A stretch of 64,000 nucleotides of DNA from Pseudomonas sp. H3(2019) (GCF_007713465.1 NZ_VMSG01000002.1:310001-374000); one strand, 5' to 3'. Numbered from the stretch's first letter, positions 43,814 to 53,818 are shown. Notes: generated by a model not told the origin, from the letters alone. Translations and numbers: made by a program.

Positions 43814-45984
43814 GCCTGGCGTTTGTCGATTTCTTTGCATACGTACTGTTTGGCCTGAAATACCTTGCGATCACCCTGGCCTTGTTGATGTTCGTGCTGG
43901 GGCTGGATGACCTGTTCATCGACCTGATGTACTGGAGCCGCAAGTTGATCCGGCGCTGGCGGATCTACGAAAAGTTCAAGCGTGCCGATGAACAGCGACT
44001 CTATGAGATCCCCGAGAAACCCCTGGCGATCATGGTTCCGGCGTGGAACGAAGTCGGCGTGGTCGGTGAAATGGCCCGGCTCGCGGCCTCGACCCTCGAC
44101 TACGAGAACTACCAGATCTTCGTCGGCACCTACCCCAACGACGCCGAGACCCAGGCCGACGTCGATGCCGTATGCCGGCACTATCCCAACGTACACAAAG
44201 TGGTCTGCGCCCGCCCCGGCCCGACCAGCAAAGCCGACTGTCTGAACAACATCATCGACGCGATTTTGCGCTTTGAAAGCGAAGCCAAAATCGAATTCGC
44301 CGGGTTCATCCTGCACGACGCCGAAGACGTGATTTCGCCGATGGAGTTGCGCCTCTTCAACTACCTGCTGCCGAGCAAGGACCTGATCCAGATTCCGGTC
44401 TACCCTTACGCGCCGGAGTGGAACGGTTTCACCGCCGGGCACTATGTCGATGAATTCGCCGAGAACCACGGCAAGGACGTCATCGTGCGCGAGGCGCTGA
44501 CCGGACAGGTGCCAAGCGCCGGCGTCGGCACCTGTTTCAGCCGCAAGGCGATCAGCGCCCTGCTGGAGGACGGTGATGGCATCGCCTTCGACGTGCAGAG
44601 CCTGACCGAAGACTACGACATCGGTTTCCGCCTCAAGCAAAAAGGCATGAAGTGCATCTTCGCCCGCTACTCGGTCACCGACCCGAAACTGGCGCTGGAG
44701 CAGAAGTGGGTCGTGGGTATGAACCGCGCGTTCTCCCAGGTCATTTGCGTACGCGAACACTTTCCGCGCGATTTGCAGCACGCGATCCGGCAGAAATCGC
44801 GCTGGATTGTCGGCATCGTGTTCCAGGGCACCAAAAACCTCGGCTGGAGCCCCCAAGGCTTGCTGAACTATTTCCTCTGGCGCGACCGTCGAGGACTCAT
44901 CGCCTATCTGCTGAGTTTTATGGTCAACCTGCTGTTTCTGGTGCTGCTGGCAATGTGGCTGGTCACCCTGATTTCACCGGACGCCTGGCGCTTCCCGTCG
45001 ATTCTCTCGGACAGTGTCCTGCTTTCAGCGCTGCTTTGGCTCAACGGCCTGATGCTGCTCAACCGTCTGTTCCAGCGCGCCTGGTTCGTCACCCGTTTCT
45101 ACGGTCTGGGTCAGGGCTTGCTGTCGGCGCCACGGATGATGTGGAGCAACTTCGTGAATTTCTTCGCCAACCTGCGCGCCCTGCGCCAGGTCATGGCGAT
45201 GGGCGACTCGCGCCGCGTGGCCTGGGACAAGACTACCCACGAGTTCCCGGCACTGGCCAAGGCCCAACGCACACCGCTGGGCCATCGACTGGTAGAAAAA
45301 GGCCTGCTGACCGAGGAGCAACTGGAAGCGGCGATCACCAACCCGGTGCGTCGTCGCCTCGGTCATGAACTGCTGCTGCGCGAGCACATCAACAGCACCC
45401 AACTGGTCGAAACCCTGGCCGAGCAACTGGATCTGGAGTGGGCGCCACTCAATCCGTTCAAGCTCGACAAACAGCTGATCGACCGTGTGCCACGCAAAGT
45501 CGCCACCCACTACGGCGTGTTGCCGGTCGCAGAAGAAGGCACAACCCTGGTGCTGGCCTCCGAAGGTCCGGTCAGTCAGGTTTCGCTGGGGGCCATCAGC
45601 CGTCAATTGAAACGCCCGGTTCGCTGCCGCCTGGCACCGCAGGGCCGAGTCACGCTGGGTATTCGCTACTGGTACCCCAGCGCGCTGCAAAACGAGGATG
45701 TCCGTCACATGCTGCAAATGCTTGAGCGTCATCAGGATGATGAAGCCCTGCTGGAGCGCGTAGGCCATCACCAGGTATTGCTCGGCAACCTGCTGCAAGT
45801 GCGTGGCATGGTCCCGACAACACTGTTCAATCAGGCGCTGATCGACTTCGATGCCGAGCGCATGTCGCTGGGCGATCACCTGATCGAACGCGGCATGATC
45901 ACCCCGGAGATTCTGCAACAGGCACTGGCCGAGCAATCGACGGAACAACAAGCAGCTTTCCGCATTGCCCGGGAGGTCGCATGA
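43810..45984 (+). CDS. nfrB: NfrB-like glycosyltransferase with C-terminal c-di-GMP-binding MshEN motifs
   Basis: An inner-membrane GT2 polysaccharide synthase of 724 residues. It has N-terminal helices, a catalytic domain with LHDAEDVISPMEL (about residue 165), TEDYDIGFRL and the QKSRW (QxxRW) motif, then two or three membrane helices (about 370-430). The C-terminal part is MshEN-like. Motifs begin LGHRLVEKGLLTEEQLEAAI (about 489) and LGHELLLREHINSTQLVETL (about 516), with two further copies at about 656 and 685. MshEN domains bind c-di-GMP, and E. coli NfrB is activated by it. wecB and nfrA overlap on either side (ATGA each). Confidence 0.92.
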   Translation: MSLAFVDFFAYVLFGLKYLAITLALLMFVLGLDDLFIDLMYWSRKLIRRWRIYEKFKRADEQRLYEIPEKPLAIMVPAWNEVGVVGEMARLAASTLDYENYQIFVGTYPNDAETQADVDAVCRHYPNVHKVVCARPGPTSKADCLNNIIDAILRFESEAKIEFAGFILHDAEDVISPMELRLFNYLLPSKDLIQIPVYPYAPEWNGFTAGHYVDEFAENHGKDVIVREALTGQVPSAGVGTCFSRKAISALLEDGDGIAFDVQSLTEDYDIGFRLKQKGMKCIFARYSVTDPKLALEQKWVVGMNRAFSQVICVREHFPRDLQHAIRQKSRWIVGIVFQGTKNLGWSPQGLLNYFLWRDRRGLIAYLLSFMVNLLFLVLLAMWLVTLISPDAWRFPSILSDSVLLSALLWLNGLMLLNRLFQRAWFVTRFYGLGQGLLSAPRMMWSNFVNFFANLRALRQVMAMGDSRRVAWDKTTHEFPALAKAQRTPLGHRLVEKGLLTEEQLEAAITNPVRRRLGHELLLREHINSTQLVETLAEQLDLEWAPLNPFKLDKQLIDRVPRKVATHYGVLPVAEEGTTLVLASEGPVSQVSLGAISRQLKRPVRCRLAPQGRVTLGIRYWYPSALQNEDVRHMLQMLERHQDDEALLERVGHHQVLLGNLLQVRGMVPTTLFNQALIDFDAERMSLGDHLIERGMITPEILQQALAEQSTEQQAAFRIAREVA

Positions 45985-48900
45985 GGCCGGGTACTTGTCA
46001 GCAACTGGTGCTCGCCAGCCTGTTGCTTGGCCTGAGCGCTGCCAGTTGGGTTGACGCGGCGCCGCTGAGCGATTTCGAGCAGTTCCGCAGTTTCCCGTAC
46101 ATGGACCGCAGCTACCGCGAAGCGAAAAAAGGTAACTGGAGTGAAGTCGAACGGCTGATGCGCCACCTGCTGACGGAGGTGCCCAACAACGAAGAAACCC
46201 GTGCAATGCTGGTCGAGTCCCTGGCCAAACAGCATCGATACAAGGACGCGGTGCAGGCCCTGCCAGATACCCCAGGCAACAGTGACACCCTGCTCGAACT
46301 GCGCCTGACCTGGATCGAACAGGATCCGCCCTCGGCCGGGGAAGTCGAAAGCTGGATCGCCAACAGCCCTGCGAATCAGCGGGTCCGTCTTTGGCAGGCC
46401 TACAGTTTGAGCTTGGCCAAACAGAGCGGCGCGGCCCGTGCCTATGACTGGCTTGCCCACCTGCCCATCCAGGGCGACGACAATGTCCTGCACCTGGCTC
46501 GTGCCAACTGGGCCGAGCAATTGCGTAACTGGGACGGTGTCATCCAGGAGTTGGCACCTCTGGCCGCGCGCAAACAACTGGACGCCGAAGATTGGCAACG
46601 ACTGGCCAACGCCTATGTGCAACGTCTCGAAGAACAGCCTTTGGAAGATCTGTTGCAACAGGCGCCAACCCCGGAAGCGGCACGCAAGGTGCGGCTGGCG
46701 ATGGTCGACCGAGCGGTTGCCATGGGCCATCTCCAACAGGCTCAACGCTGGATGCAATCACTGCCGGCCGGCGACCTTGCCGACCCGGCCCAGCGCCAAC
46801 GACTGTGGGAACTGGCACGGCAAACCGGCGACACGCAGGCCGTGCAACGCTTGAGCGGCGAGTTGCAGCGCCCGTGCCTGGAAACCGCAGAATGGCTGTC
46901 GCCTCGCGACCCGCACGCCGCGCTTGCCCAATTACGTGGTTGCTCGCCCAGCGCTGATCCACAGACCTGGCTGGTTCTCGCACAACGCCTTCAGGCCACC
47001 GAACTGCTGCAAAACCAGCGTCTGCCCGAACCCTGGGACAGTAAACGCCGCGAACGCTTGCTCGATATCTGGCAGCAACAGGGCCAGAGCGACAAAGTCA
47101 TGGCCTGGCTCGCCAGCCAACCGCAAACCGCCGATGTGCTGAAACGCCGTGCCGAACTGCTTCAGGCGCTGGGCCGGAACGGCGAAGCGGCCACCCTGTG
47201 GGAACGGCATTACCAGCAGACCGGCAATCTTGACTCACTCAATCAAGCCACCTACCTGGCGCTCAACAATGGCCAGCGTGATCATGCGCAGCAATTGCTG
47301 GAAGACGCCTTTGACCGCCACGACGCACGTTTGCCGGCGGCCATGTTGCAACGTCTGGCCGGGCTCTATGGCTCGTCGTCGACGACAACCCCCGCTCAGC
47401 AAAAACGCATGGCCTTGCTGTTGAATCGGGTCGACGCCGCGACGCGCGGCCAATTGCTCGGACAACTGGCAGAGAACGGTCAGTGCGACGCGGTACGTCA
47501 GGCTATCGGTGCACAACCCAAAGAAGCCGGAGAATTCCGCGCCCTGGGTCGCTGCACTTTGCCCAACCTGCCAGGTGAGGCGGCGGTCTATTACCAGAAC
47601 GCGGAGAAACTCGGTGATCGCGGCAGTCGCTTACCGCTGGCCTACGCCCTGGAGGCCGCTGGCGACTCCGCCGGCGCCTTGCGTATCTGGCGCAGCGTGC
47701 CGGACAGCCAGCTCACCGAGAACGCCCGTCTCACTGCCAGCCGCAGCGCATTGACCGTCGGCGACACCGACGACGCTGAACGCTATTGGCAGCAAAGCCA
47801 CACTCGCGGCAGCAACGAATGGGCCCTCGGCGCGGCCATCGCCCAAGCCCGGGGCAATAACGTACTGGCCCTTGAGCGTCAACGTCAGGCGTTGCAGCAA
47901 TCCCCTGACGCCGGGCACTTTTATGGCGCTTCGGTGACCGCGCAAAAGGCCGAAGATTTGCCGCAAAGCACGGTATGGCTGGCCGAAGCGGTACACCGCG
48001 ACCCGAATAACCCACGCTACAGCGCCGACTACGGCATGCGCCTGGCCGGGGCCGAAACCCGCCAAGAGCGCGCCAGCGCGATCCCCTACCTGCAAACCGC
48101 CACCCACAACTTCCCCGAGGACTATAACCTCGGCGAGACCCTGGCCTGGCGCTACGACGAAGTCGAAGACAGCGCCTCGGCGCGCAAAGAGCTACGCCGG
48201 GTCATCGATCTGGAGCAAAATCCGGTGGGCGACGACAGCGACAGCCTCGAAGCGCGCCGTTATCGCCAACGTCGCGCCCATGAAACCCTGTCCAGACGCG
48301 ACAGCGTGACCCTCGCCAGCACCTGGTCGCCGGCCGGGGTTTCGACCAACGACATCCTGCGCCCCGACAACACCCAAGGCACTGCCCGTCACGCCGCCTC
48401 GCAAAATGTGCAGGTCGCCATGTGGGACCATGCCCTGGGTGATGAGCCCAGCCGCGCCGGCAGCACACTGTCGGTGTATGGCCGGGCATTGCTGGGCGGC
48501 ACTGGCCGCTCCAGTTACGCAGAATCCGTCGGCACGGGCCTGGGCCTGCGCTACAAACCCTGGGGTACGGCGAACATCAACTTCTACGCCGAGGTCTACA
48601 AACAGAACACCTTCGACGATCAGAACAAGCAAGGCCTGAATCTGGGTGAGTTTCTCAACCCGAATCAGCTCTGGGACCAGCTCAACGACCACCGTAAAGA
48701 CGGCCACACCAGCACCGATTATTTACTGCGCACCACCGCCTCGTTCCTCGATCAAGGCCGCTTCCGCAACGACTGGCGCATCGATGAAAGCGACTGGGAG
48801 GAACGTTTTCTCTACCTCGATGCGGCATGGTGGACCAAGGCCGGTGACCATCAATGGCTGTCGCGCTTCCAGCAAGGGCACGCCTGGAAGCTACCGTTCA

Positions 48901-49142
48901 ACAGCGCGCAAACCCTCATGCCGTATGGCTTCCTCGAGTTTGCCAGTCAGGACCCGAACAACGACTGGCGCCAGGACCTGCGCACCGGTCTCGGCCTGCG
49001 TTGGCAATGGTGGTTCGACGACGACACTTACAACGCCTACCGCGCGCACCTGACCGTGCGCACCGAGTATCAGCAATCGCTGGGCGGCAATTTGTATGAA
49101 GGTGGCAATGGCGTGCTGCTGGGCGTGGAGTTGAACTTCTGA
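45981..49142 (+). CDS. nfrA: NfrA-like outer-membrane polysaccharide exporter / N4-type phage receptor
   Basis: A 1053-residue exported protein. A signal peptide (residues 1-26, ending WVDAAPL) is followed by a long alpha-helical TPR superhelix (about 40-760). A C-terminal domain (from about 790) is rich in aromatic beta strands and ends GVLLGVELNF with a terminal Phe, typical of outer-membrane barrels. In E. coli NfrA is the phage N4 receptor and the presumed outer-membrane outlet for the NfrB glycan. It overlaps nfrB by 4 bases and the DUF4434 gene by one (TGATG). Confidence 0.9.
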   Translation: MRPGTCQQLVLASLLLGLSAASWVDAAPLSDFEQFRSFPYMDRSYREAKKGNWSEVERLMRHLLTEVPNNEETRAMLVESLAKQHRYKDAVQALPDTPGNSDTLLELRLTWIEQDPPSAGEVESWIANSPANQRVRLWQAYSLSLAKQSGAARAYDWLAHLPIQGDDNVLHLARANWAEQLRNWDGVIQELAPLAARKQLDAEDWQRLANAYVQRLEEQPLEDLLQQAPTPEAARKVRLAMVDRAVAMGHLQQAQRWMQSLPAGDLADPAQRQRLWELARQTGDTQAVQRLSGELQRPCLETAEWLSPRDPHAALAQLRGCSPSADPQTWLVLAQRLQATELLQNQRLPEPWDSKRRERLLDIWQQQGQSDKVMAWLASQPQTADVLKRRAELLQALGRNGEAATLWERHYQQTGNLDSLNQATYLALNNGQRDHAQQLLEDAFDRHDARLPAAMLQRLAGLYGSSSTTTPAQQKRMALLLNRVDAATRGQLLGQLAENGQCDAVRQAIGAQPKEAGEFRALGRCTLPNLPGEAAVYYQNAEKLGDRGSRLPLAYALEAAGDSAGALRIWRSVPDSQLTENARLTASRSALTVGDTDDAERYWQQSHTRGSNEWALGAAIAQARGNNVLALERQRQALQQSPDAGHFYGASVTAQKAEDLPQSTVWLAEAVHRDPNNPRYSADYGMRLAGAETRQERASAIPYLQTATHNFPEDYNLGETLAWRYDEVEDSASARKELRRVIDLEQNPVGDDSDSLEARRYRQRRAHETLSRRDSVTLASTWSPAGVSTNDILRPDNTQGTARHAASQNVQVAMWDHALGDEPSRAGSTLSVYGRALLGGTGRSSYAESVGTGLGLRYKPWGTANINFYAEVYKQNTFDDQNKQGLNLGEFLNPNQLWDQLNDHRKDGHTSTDYLLRTTASFLDQGRFRNDWRIDESDWEERFLYLDAAWWTKAGDHQWLSRFQQGHAWKLPFNSAQTLMPYGFLEFASQDPNNDWRQDLRTGLGLRWQWWFDDDTYNAYRAHLTVRTEYQQSLGGNLYEGGNGVLLGVELNF

Positions 49143-50011
49143 TGAGTCGACTGATGCTTGTTCTCTGCTTGCTCATGCTGGGTAGCCAACAGCTCTGCGC
49201 TGATGAGCGGATTTTCTATCAACCGTTGAATGTCGACGCCAGCCTGAGTCAGGCGCAATGGCAACAGGTCTGGCAAGCCAGCGCCGAACAAGGCGCGACC
49301 ACCGTCATCGTGCAGTGGACGGCGTACGGTGACTCGGCCTTTGGCGGAGCCAGCGGCTGGCTCGCCAACAGTCTGCGCCTGGCTCAGGCGCTGGGCTTGA
49401 AACTGGTGCTCGGGCTGTCCATGGACCCGGCGTATTACCAGCGTATCGACCAGCTCGACAGCGCCGGGCTGGCATCCTACTGGCAAGCGCAACTTGGGCA
49501 GTCACTGGCCCAGCAGCAAAAACTGCGCAAGGACTGGAAATTGCCCGTCAGCGGCTGGTACTTGCCGCTGGAACTGGATGACGCGCACTTCACCGCTGTC
49601 GACAGGCGCGAGCAACTGCAACGGCAACTCCAGAGCTTCGCCCGCCAACTCGACGCGCCGCTGCACATCAGCGCCTTCAGTGCCGGCAAACTCGCGCCGC
49701 AGGTCAATGCAGACTGGCTGGGCGAGCTGGCCAGCAACGGGATTCAGGTCTGGTGGCAGGACGGCGTCGGCACGGGACGCTTGCCGCCGGTGGTGCGCAA
49801 CAGTTACGCCAGCGCACTGCCCTGCTCGGTCGGTATCGTGCGTGAAGCATTCCGTCAGCTCAGCGCCGAAGGCCAGCCGTTCCGCGCTGAACCGGCAACC
49901 CCGGACGCCACCTCGAATGGCTGCCATCCGACAGCCGTATTCGACTTGCGCTACCGTCCGTGGGGACGGGTGATTCTGGACAATCAACGTAAATACCAGG
50001 CAGGCGATTAA
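49142..50011 (+). CDS. DUF4434 (TIM-barrel-like) exported protein in the nfr operon
   Basis: A 289-residue protein with a signal peptide (MSRLMLVLCLLMLGSQQLCA) and a DUF4434-type core: TTVIVQWTAYGDSAFGG, LGLKLVLGLSMDPAYYQRID, VSGWYLPLELDDAHF, LDAPLHISAFSAG and NGIQVWWQDGVG. This strand order resembles glycoside-hydrolase-like barrels with acidic residues at strand ends. Coupled to nfrA by TGATG, it probably trims or modifies the exported polysaccharide in the periplasm (inference). No catalytic pair can be assigned from sequence alone. Confidence 0.8.
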   Translation: MSRLMLVLCLLMLGSQQLCADERIFYQPLNVDASLSQAQWQQVWQASAEQGATTVIVQWTAYGDSAFGGASGWLANSLRLAQALGLKLVLGLSMDPAYYQRIDQLDSAGLASYWQAQLGQSLAQQQKLRKDWKLPVSGWYLPLELDDAHFTAVDRREQLQRQLQSFARQLDAPLHISAFSAGKLAPQVNADWLGELASNGIQVWWQDGVGTGRLPPVVRNSYASALPCSVGIVREAFRQLSAEGQPFRAEPATPDATSNGCHPTAVFDLRYRPWGRVILDNQRKYQAGD

Positions 50012-50132
50012 TGGATGGCTGCACAGTAACAGCGTGATAGCTAACTGGCATTCCCGCGAAGTTCAACAATACTTCGACGCGAACGGATTTCGCTGTCCAC
50101 CTGCAAATGTGGACTCAAGGAGCAACCGCCTC

Positions 50133-52157
50133 ATGGACGTACCTGGCCTTCTGCGCGCCACCCTGATTGGCAATCTGCTACTGGCCGGACTTCCCGTTGC
50201 CCAGGCCCACACCCTGGGCCACGGCGCGACCGAGAACCTGAAAAGCTTTGCTCCCGCACCACCCGACATGCCGTATCTGGAGGTGCTGCATCAGTGCGTC
50301 AGCCAGCAGGACACCGACAACGCTCACCTGCTCTCAGGACTCGGTGGCACACGCTATCCACTGGTCAGTCTCAAAGACGCCGATCAGGTCGAAGCCTTCT
50401 ACAGCCAGGGCATCGCCTTGCAATACGGCTTCAATTTTTCCGAGGCTATTCGAGCGCTCTACCAGGCCAGCCGTTTCGATGAAGGCGCGGCAATGCCCTA
50501 TTGGGGCATCGCGCTGTCGGCCAACTCCAACATCAACAGCGACGCCACCACTGACTGTGATCGACTGGCCTACCGCTCGGCACAAATAGCCCTGGACAAC
50601 GCCACAACTCGCCTCAAGGACCCAGTCGCCAAAGAGCGCTTCAGCGAACGGCAATTGCAGCGCGAAGTCGATTACGCCAAGGCGTTCCTGACGCTCTACA
50701 GCGAGAAGGACGGTAAGCTCAGCCTGCCCGACGAAGGCAAGCGGCGCTACGCCGACGCGATGAAATCCTTGTCGGAAAACTATTTCGACGACCTTGACGC
50801 CGCCACGCTGTATGCCGACGCCCTGCTCAACCTCAGTCCCTGGAAATGGTGGGAGGGCGATGAAGCGGTGTCCGATGAAGTCAAACCCACTTCCGCCGCC
50901 TACGAGGCACTACAAGTGCTCAACCGGGTGCTGGTGCAGGACAAACTGCACACCGGCGCCAACCACTTCTATATCCATGCCATTGAAGAATCGCCATTCC
51001 CCGCCAGCGGCCTGCCCATGGCCGAGCGCTTTCGCGACCAGAACCCGGCGATCGGTCACCTGGTGCACATGGCTTCACACATCTACCAGCGCACCGGCAA
51101 CAATGCCCTGGCCAGCGTCGCCAACTACACGGCGGTATCGGTCGACCGCGCCTACACCCATCAGGTTGACCTGCAAAGCCCGTACCCGCTGCACTACCTG
51201 GGGCACAACATTCACTTCCTGACCTGGACGTTATCCATCGAAGGGCGCCAGAACGAAGCGCTGAACATGGCCGAAGAGTTGGTGGAAAACACCACCCGCT
51301 ACGCCGCTCTGGATTTCCTCTGCAAGCAGTACCCCCAGGAGATCGCCACCAAGTCCGACTACTTCTACGCTGTGCCCTATTACTTCGCCGTGCGCTTCGA
51401 AGACTGGGATGCCCTGAAACGGATCGAACCGAAAATAAAGGCCGGCCTGGAAACCATCAATCAAACCTGCACGGCGGCGACCAAAAACAGCCCTGCCCCG
51501 TGGAAACCGTTGACCGCGCCTTACACTCAGGTCATGGCGGCTTACGCCAGCGCCTATCAAAAACTGAGCGCCGACGGCCTCGACGGCAACGCTGCTCGTG
51601 ATGCCTTCAACGGTTATTGGCAGGCTGTCAACGCAGCCTTGAGCGCGAATCCGGACTTGAGGTATGGCAGTAATAAAGCCGTGGAGCTGTTGCGCATTGC
51701 CAACCTGATCCTGCTTAACAAAGCTCAGGGCAGCAGCCATGGAACACTCGATATCGCGGCACTCAGAGGCGCCAGCACAGAGGTGTTCGGCAAGGATCAA
51801 AAACAGGGGTTAAGCGCCGACCTCCGAGCCCTCGAGGGTGACAACAATGCGCAGATCATCGCGGCCTGGCGCAAGGCTGTGCAAATCCAGGATGCGCTCA
51901 ACTACAACGAGCCGCCGGACTGGTATTACACATTGCGCGAGTCGTTGGGTTATGCGTTGCTGGCCCAGGGGCAATACGTCCAAGCCGAGCGGGTGTTCCG
52001 TGAAGACCTGGCGGGCAATCGCCTCAGTGGCCGCTCACTCAATGGCCTGAAAGTCAGCCTGGAGAAACAGCCGGACAAAACCGTACCGGCACTCCTGAAC
52101 GAGCAACTGCAAACCGCCTGGAGCAATGCGACCGTCAGCCCGGGGCCCAAAAACTGA
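50133..52157 (+). CDS. Exported TPR-type protein with conserved histidine clusters
   Basis: A 674-residue protein with signal peptide (LLRATLIGNLLLAGLPVAQA) and a helical repeat body. Histidine-rich helices stand out: HTGANHFYIHAIEES, IGHLVHMASHIYQRTG and LHYLGHNIHFLTWTLS, spaced as repeating H-x(n)-H pairs that could bind a metal. It belongs to a family of conserved TPR hypotheticals; I know no function. AAGGAG lies 9 bases before ATG 50133, and the in-frame upstream start at 50034 lacks this. It follows the nfr operon by about 120 bases and might be a separate unit. Confidence 0.75.
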   Translation: MDVPGLLRATLIGNLLLAGLPVAQAHTLGHGATENLKSFAPAPPDMPYLEVLHQCVSQQDTDNAHLLSGLGGTRYPLVSLKDADQVEAFYSQGIALQYGFNFSEAIRALYQASRFDEGAAMPYWGIALSANSNINSDATTDCDRLAYRSAQIALDNATTRLKDPVAKERFSERQLQREVDYAKAFLTLYSEKDGKLSLPDEGKRRYADAMKSLSENYFDDLDAATLYADALLNLSPWKWWEGDEAVSDEVKPTSAAYEALQVLNRVLVQDKLHTGANHFYIHAIEESPFPASGLPMAERFRDQNPAIGHLVHMASHIYQRTGNNALASVANYTAVSVDRAYTHQVDLQSPYPLHYLGHNIHFLTWTLSIEGRQNEALNMAEELVENTTRYAALDFLCKQYPQEIATKSDYFYAVPYYFAVRFEDWDALKRIEPKIKAGLETINQTCTAATKNSPAPWKPLTAPYTQVMAAYASAYQKLSADGLDGNAARDAFNGYWQAVNAALSANPDLRYGSNKAVELLRIANLILLNKAQGSSHGTLDIAALRGASTEVFGKDQKQGLSADLRALEGDNNAQIIAAWRKAVQIQDALNYNEPPDWYYTLRESLGYALLAQGQYVQAERVFREDLAGNRLSGRSLNGLKVSLEKQPDKTVPALLNEQLQTAWSNATVSPGPKN

Positions 52158-52227
52158 TGGTTTACGCGACCTGTGCAAGAGCTGCCGAAGGCTGCGATCC
52201 TGACGCTTTTGGTAGTGAAAAAAGAAC

Positions 52228-52665
52228 TCACCCCCACGCCACAGACAACAACCCCACCCCCAGTACCACACACAACGGTGAATAGGCCCAGGTGTCGAGG
52301 CGCGCGAACTTCGACCCGGCCTTTTCCTTGAAAAAACCGACCAGGTTCGAATCACCAATCGCGCGGGCAAACATCAGCAAGGCAATTGCGCTGATCAGCC
52401 ATTGCAGCGACCAGTGCCCGACTGCCGGCACAAACAGGCCGACCCTCAGGCACACCATCAAGGCTATCAGCAGCAACCCGACGGCTACCGCCAGGGTTCC
52501 CAGTGCAGAAGGTTTGAAAGCCGGCCGCAGCCCTTCCTCTGCACCGTCTTGTACCTGTGGCACCACGGCGTCACTGGCCCAACGGCCGCCGAGCGCCCAA
52601 TAAAGATGAATCAGGCTGATCAGCACAAACGCGACGACGATCCATTGAGCAAGCACAAACGTCAT
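52228..52665 (-). CDS. DUF3995-type membrane protein
   Basis: A 145-residue protein with four hydrophobic segments: WIVVAFVLISLIHLYWALGG, SALGTLAVAVGLLLIALMVC, WLISAIALLMFARAIGDS and PLCVVLGVGLLSVAWG. The HLYWALGGRW start and FARAIGDSNLVGFFK region fit the DUF3995 family of small inner-membrane proteins. The function is unknown. It converges with the TPR gene. A GCTGCCGAAGGCTGCGATC REP half lies in the gap at about 52180. Confidence 0.8.
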   Translation of the reverse strand: MTFVLAQWIVVAFVLISLIHLYWALGGRWASDAVVPQVQDGAEEGLRPAFKPSALGTLAVAVGLLLIALMVCLRVGLFVPAVGHWSLQWLISAIALLMFARAIGDSNLVGFFKEKAGSKFARLDTWAYSPLCVVLGVGLLSVAWG

Positions 52666-52804
52666 GAGCGGGGTTCCGGGAATCGATGGCAGAAGGAACA
52701 GCCTAGACCAGAGTTTTTGTCAGTGCGTTGTTCCACGGCAATGTTGCAGTCACGCCGCATGGAATTCGCCTGAACCCTGACCGCTCATTAATCGATTCGC
52801 TGTA

Positions 52805-53818
52805 CTACAGACCGGCAGACACCTTGTCTGCGACATCCTTGGACAGCCACACCCGCCAGACTTCCGGGTGCGCCTTCATGAAGGCCTCGGCAGCCTGGCG
52901 CGGCGCTGTGTGATTCTCGCTGATTTCGGCCAGGGCCTTGTTCAGAGGCCCGATAGGCAGATCAACCTTGCTGAAAAACGCAGTCACCTGCGGATACTGT
53001 TTCTGAAACGGTGCAGACACCCCAATCGACAGTTTCGAGGGCAGCGAACGTGTTGGTTTCGGATCGGGATTATCGGCATCGGTCAGGGTTTTCCAGGCCT
53101 CGGCATCGAACGGAGGCTCTTCCAGCTGAATCAGCTTGAAGCGCCCGAGCAACGGGGTTGGCGACCAGTAATAAAACAGCACCGGTTTGCCACGGCGAAT
53201 GGACGAGGTGATCTCTGCGTCCAGCGCCGCGCCGGAACCGCTGCGAAAGTTCACATAGCTGTCCGTCAGGCCATAGGCCTTGAGCTTCTGCTTGTTGACC
53301 ACTTCCGAGGTCCAGCCGATCGGGCTATTGAGAAAACGGCCTTTGCCGGGGCTTTCCGGATCGCTGAAGACATCCTTGTAGCGCGGCAGGTCCGACACGC
53401 TGCGCAAGTCCGGCGCCAATGGCTTGATACCTTTGGCCGGATCGCCCTTGATCACGTATTCCGGCACCCACCAGCCTTCGGTTGCGCCTTTGACCGTATC
53501 GCCGATACTCGCCACCTTGCCTTCAGCCTCGGCCTTGACCCAGACCGGACTGCGACCGGCCCACTCTTCGCCAATGACCTGAATGTCATTGTTGGCCAGC
53601 GCGGTTTCCAGGGTGATGGTGGTGCCCGGCAAGGTATCGGTCGGCAGGCCGTAACCCTTCTCGACAATGATCCGCAAAATGTCGGTGATCAGACTGCCGC
53701 TTTCCCAGTTCAGATCAGCGAAGTGGATCGGCACCGGGGCGGCCGTTACGGTCACGGGCGACACCAACAGACCAACAGTGGTTAGCAGACTTCCCAGCAG
53801 CAGTCGAAAACCTTTCAT
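52805..53818 (-). CDS. Glycine betaine/choline-type ABC transporter substrate-binding protein
   Basis: A 337-residue OpuAC/ProX-like periplasmic protein. The signal peptide is RLLLGSLLTTVGLLVSPVTVTA. The ligand domain begins PIHFADLNWESGSLITDILR and includes EEWAGRSPVWVKAEAEGKV, WWVPEYVIKGDPAKGIK and GKPVLFYYWSPTPLLGRF. The aromatic residues (W, Y) fit quaternary-amine cages. No permease or ATPase is adjacent, so it is an orphan binding protein that would feed a transporter encoded elsewhere. Confidence 0.9.
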   Translation of the reverse strand: MKGFRLLLGSLLTTVGLLVSPVTVTAAPVPIHFADLNWESGSLITDILRIIVEKGYGLPTDTLPGTTITLETALANNDIQVIGEEWAGRSPVWVKAEAEGKVASIGDTVKGATEGWWVPEYVIKGDPAKGIKPLAPDLRSVSDLPRYKDVFSDPESPGKGRFLNSPIGWTSEVVNKQKLKAYGLTDSYVNFRSGSGAALDAEITSSIRRGKPVLFYYWSPTPLLGRFKLIQLEEPPFDAEAWKTLTDADNPDPKPTRSLPSKLSIGVSAPFQKQYPQVTAFFSKVDLPIGPLNKALAEISENHTAPRQAAEAFMKAHPEVWRVWLSKDVADKVSAGL

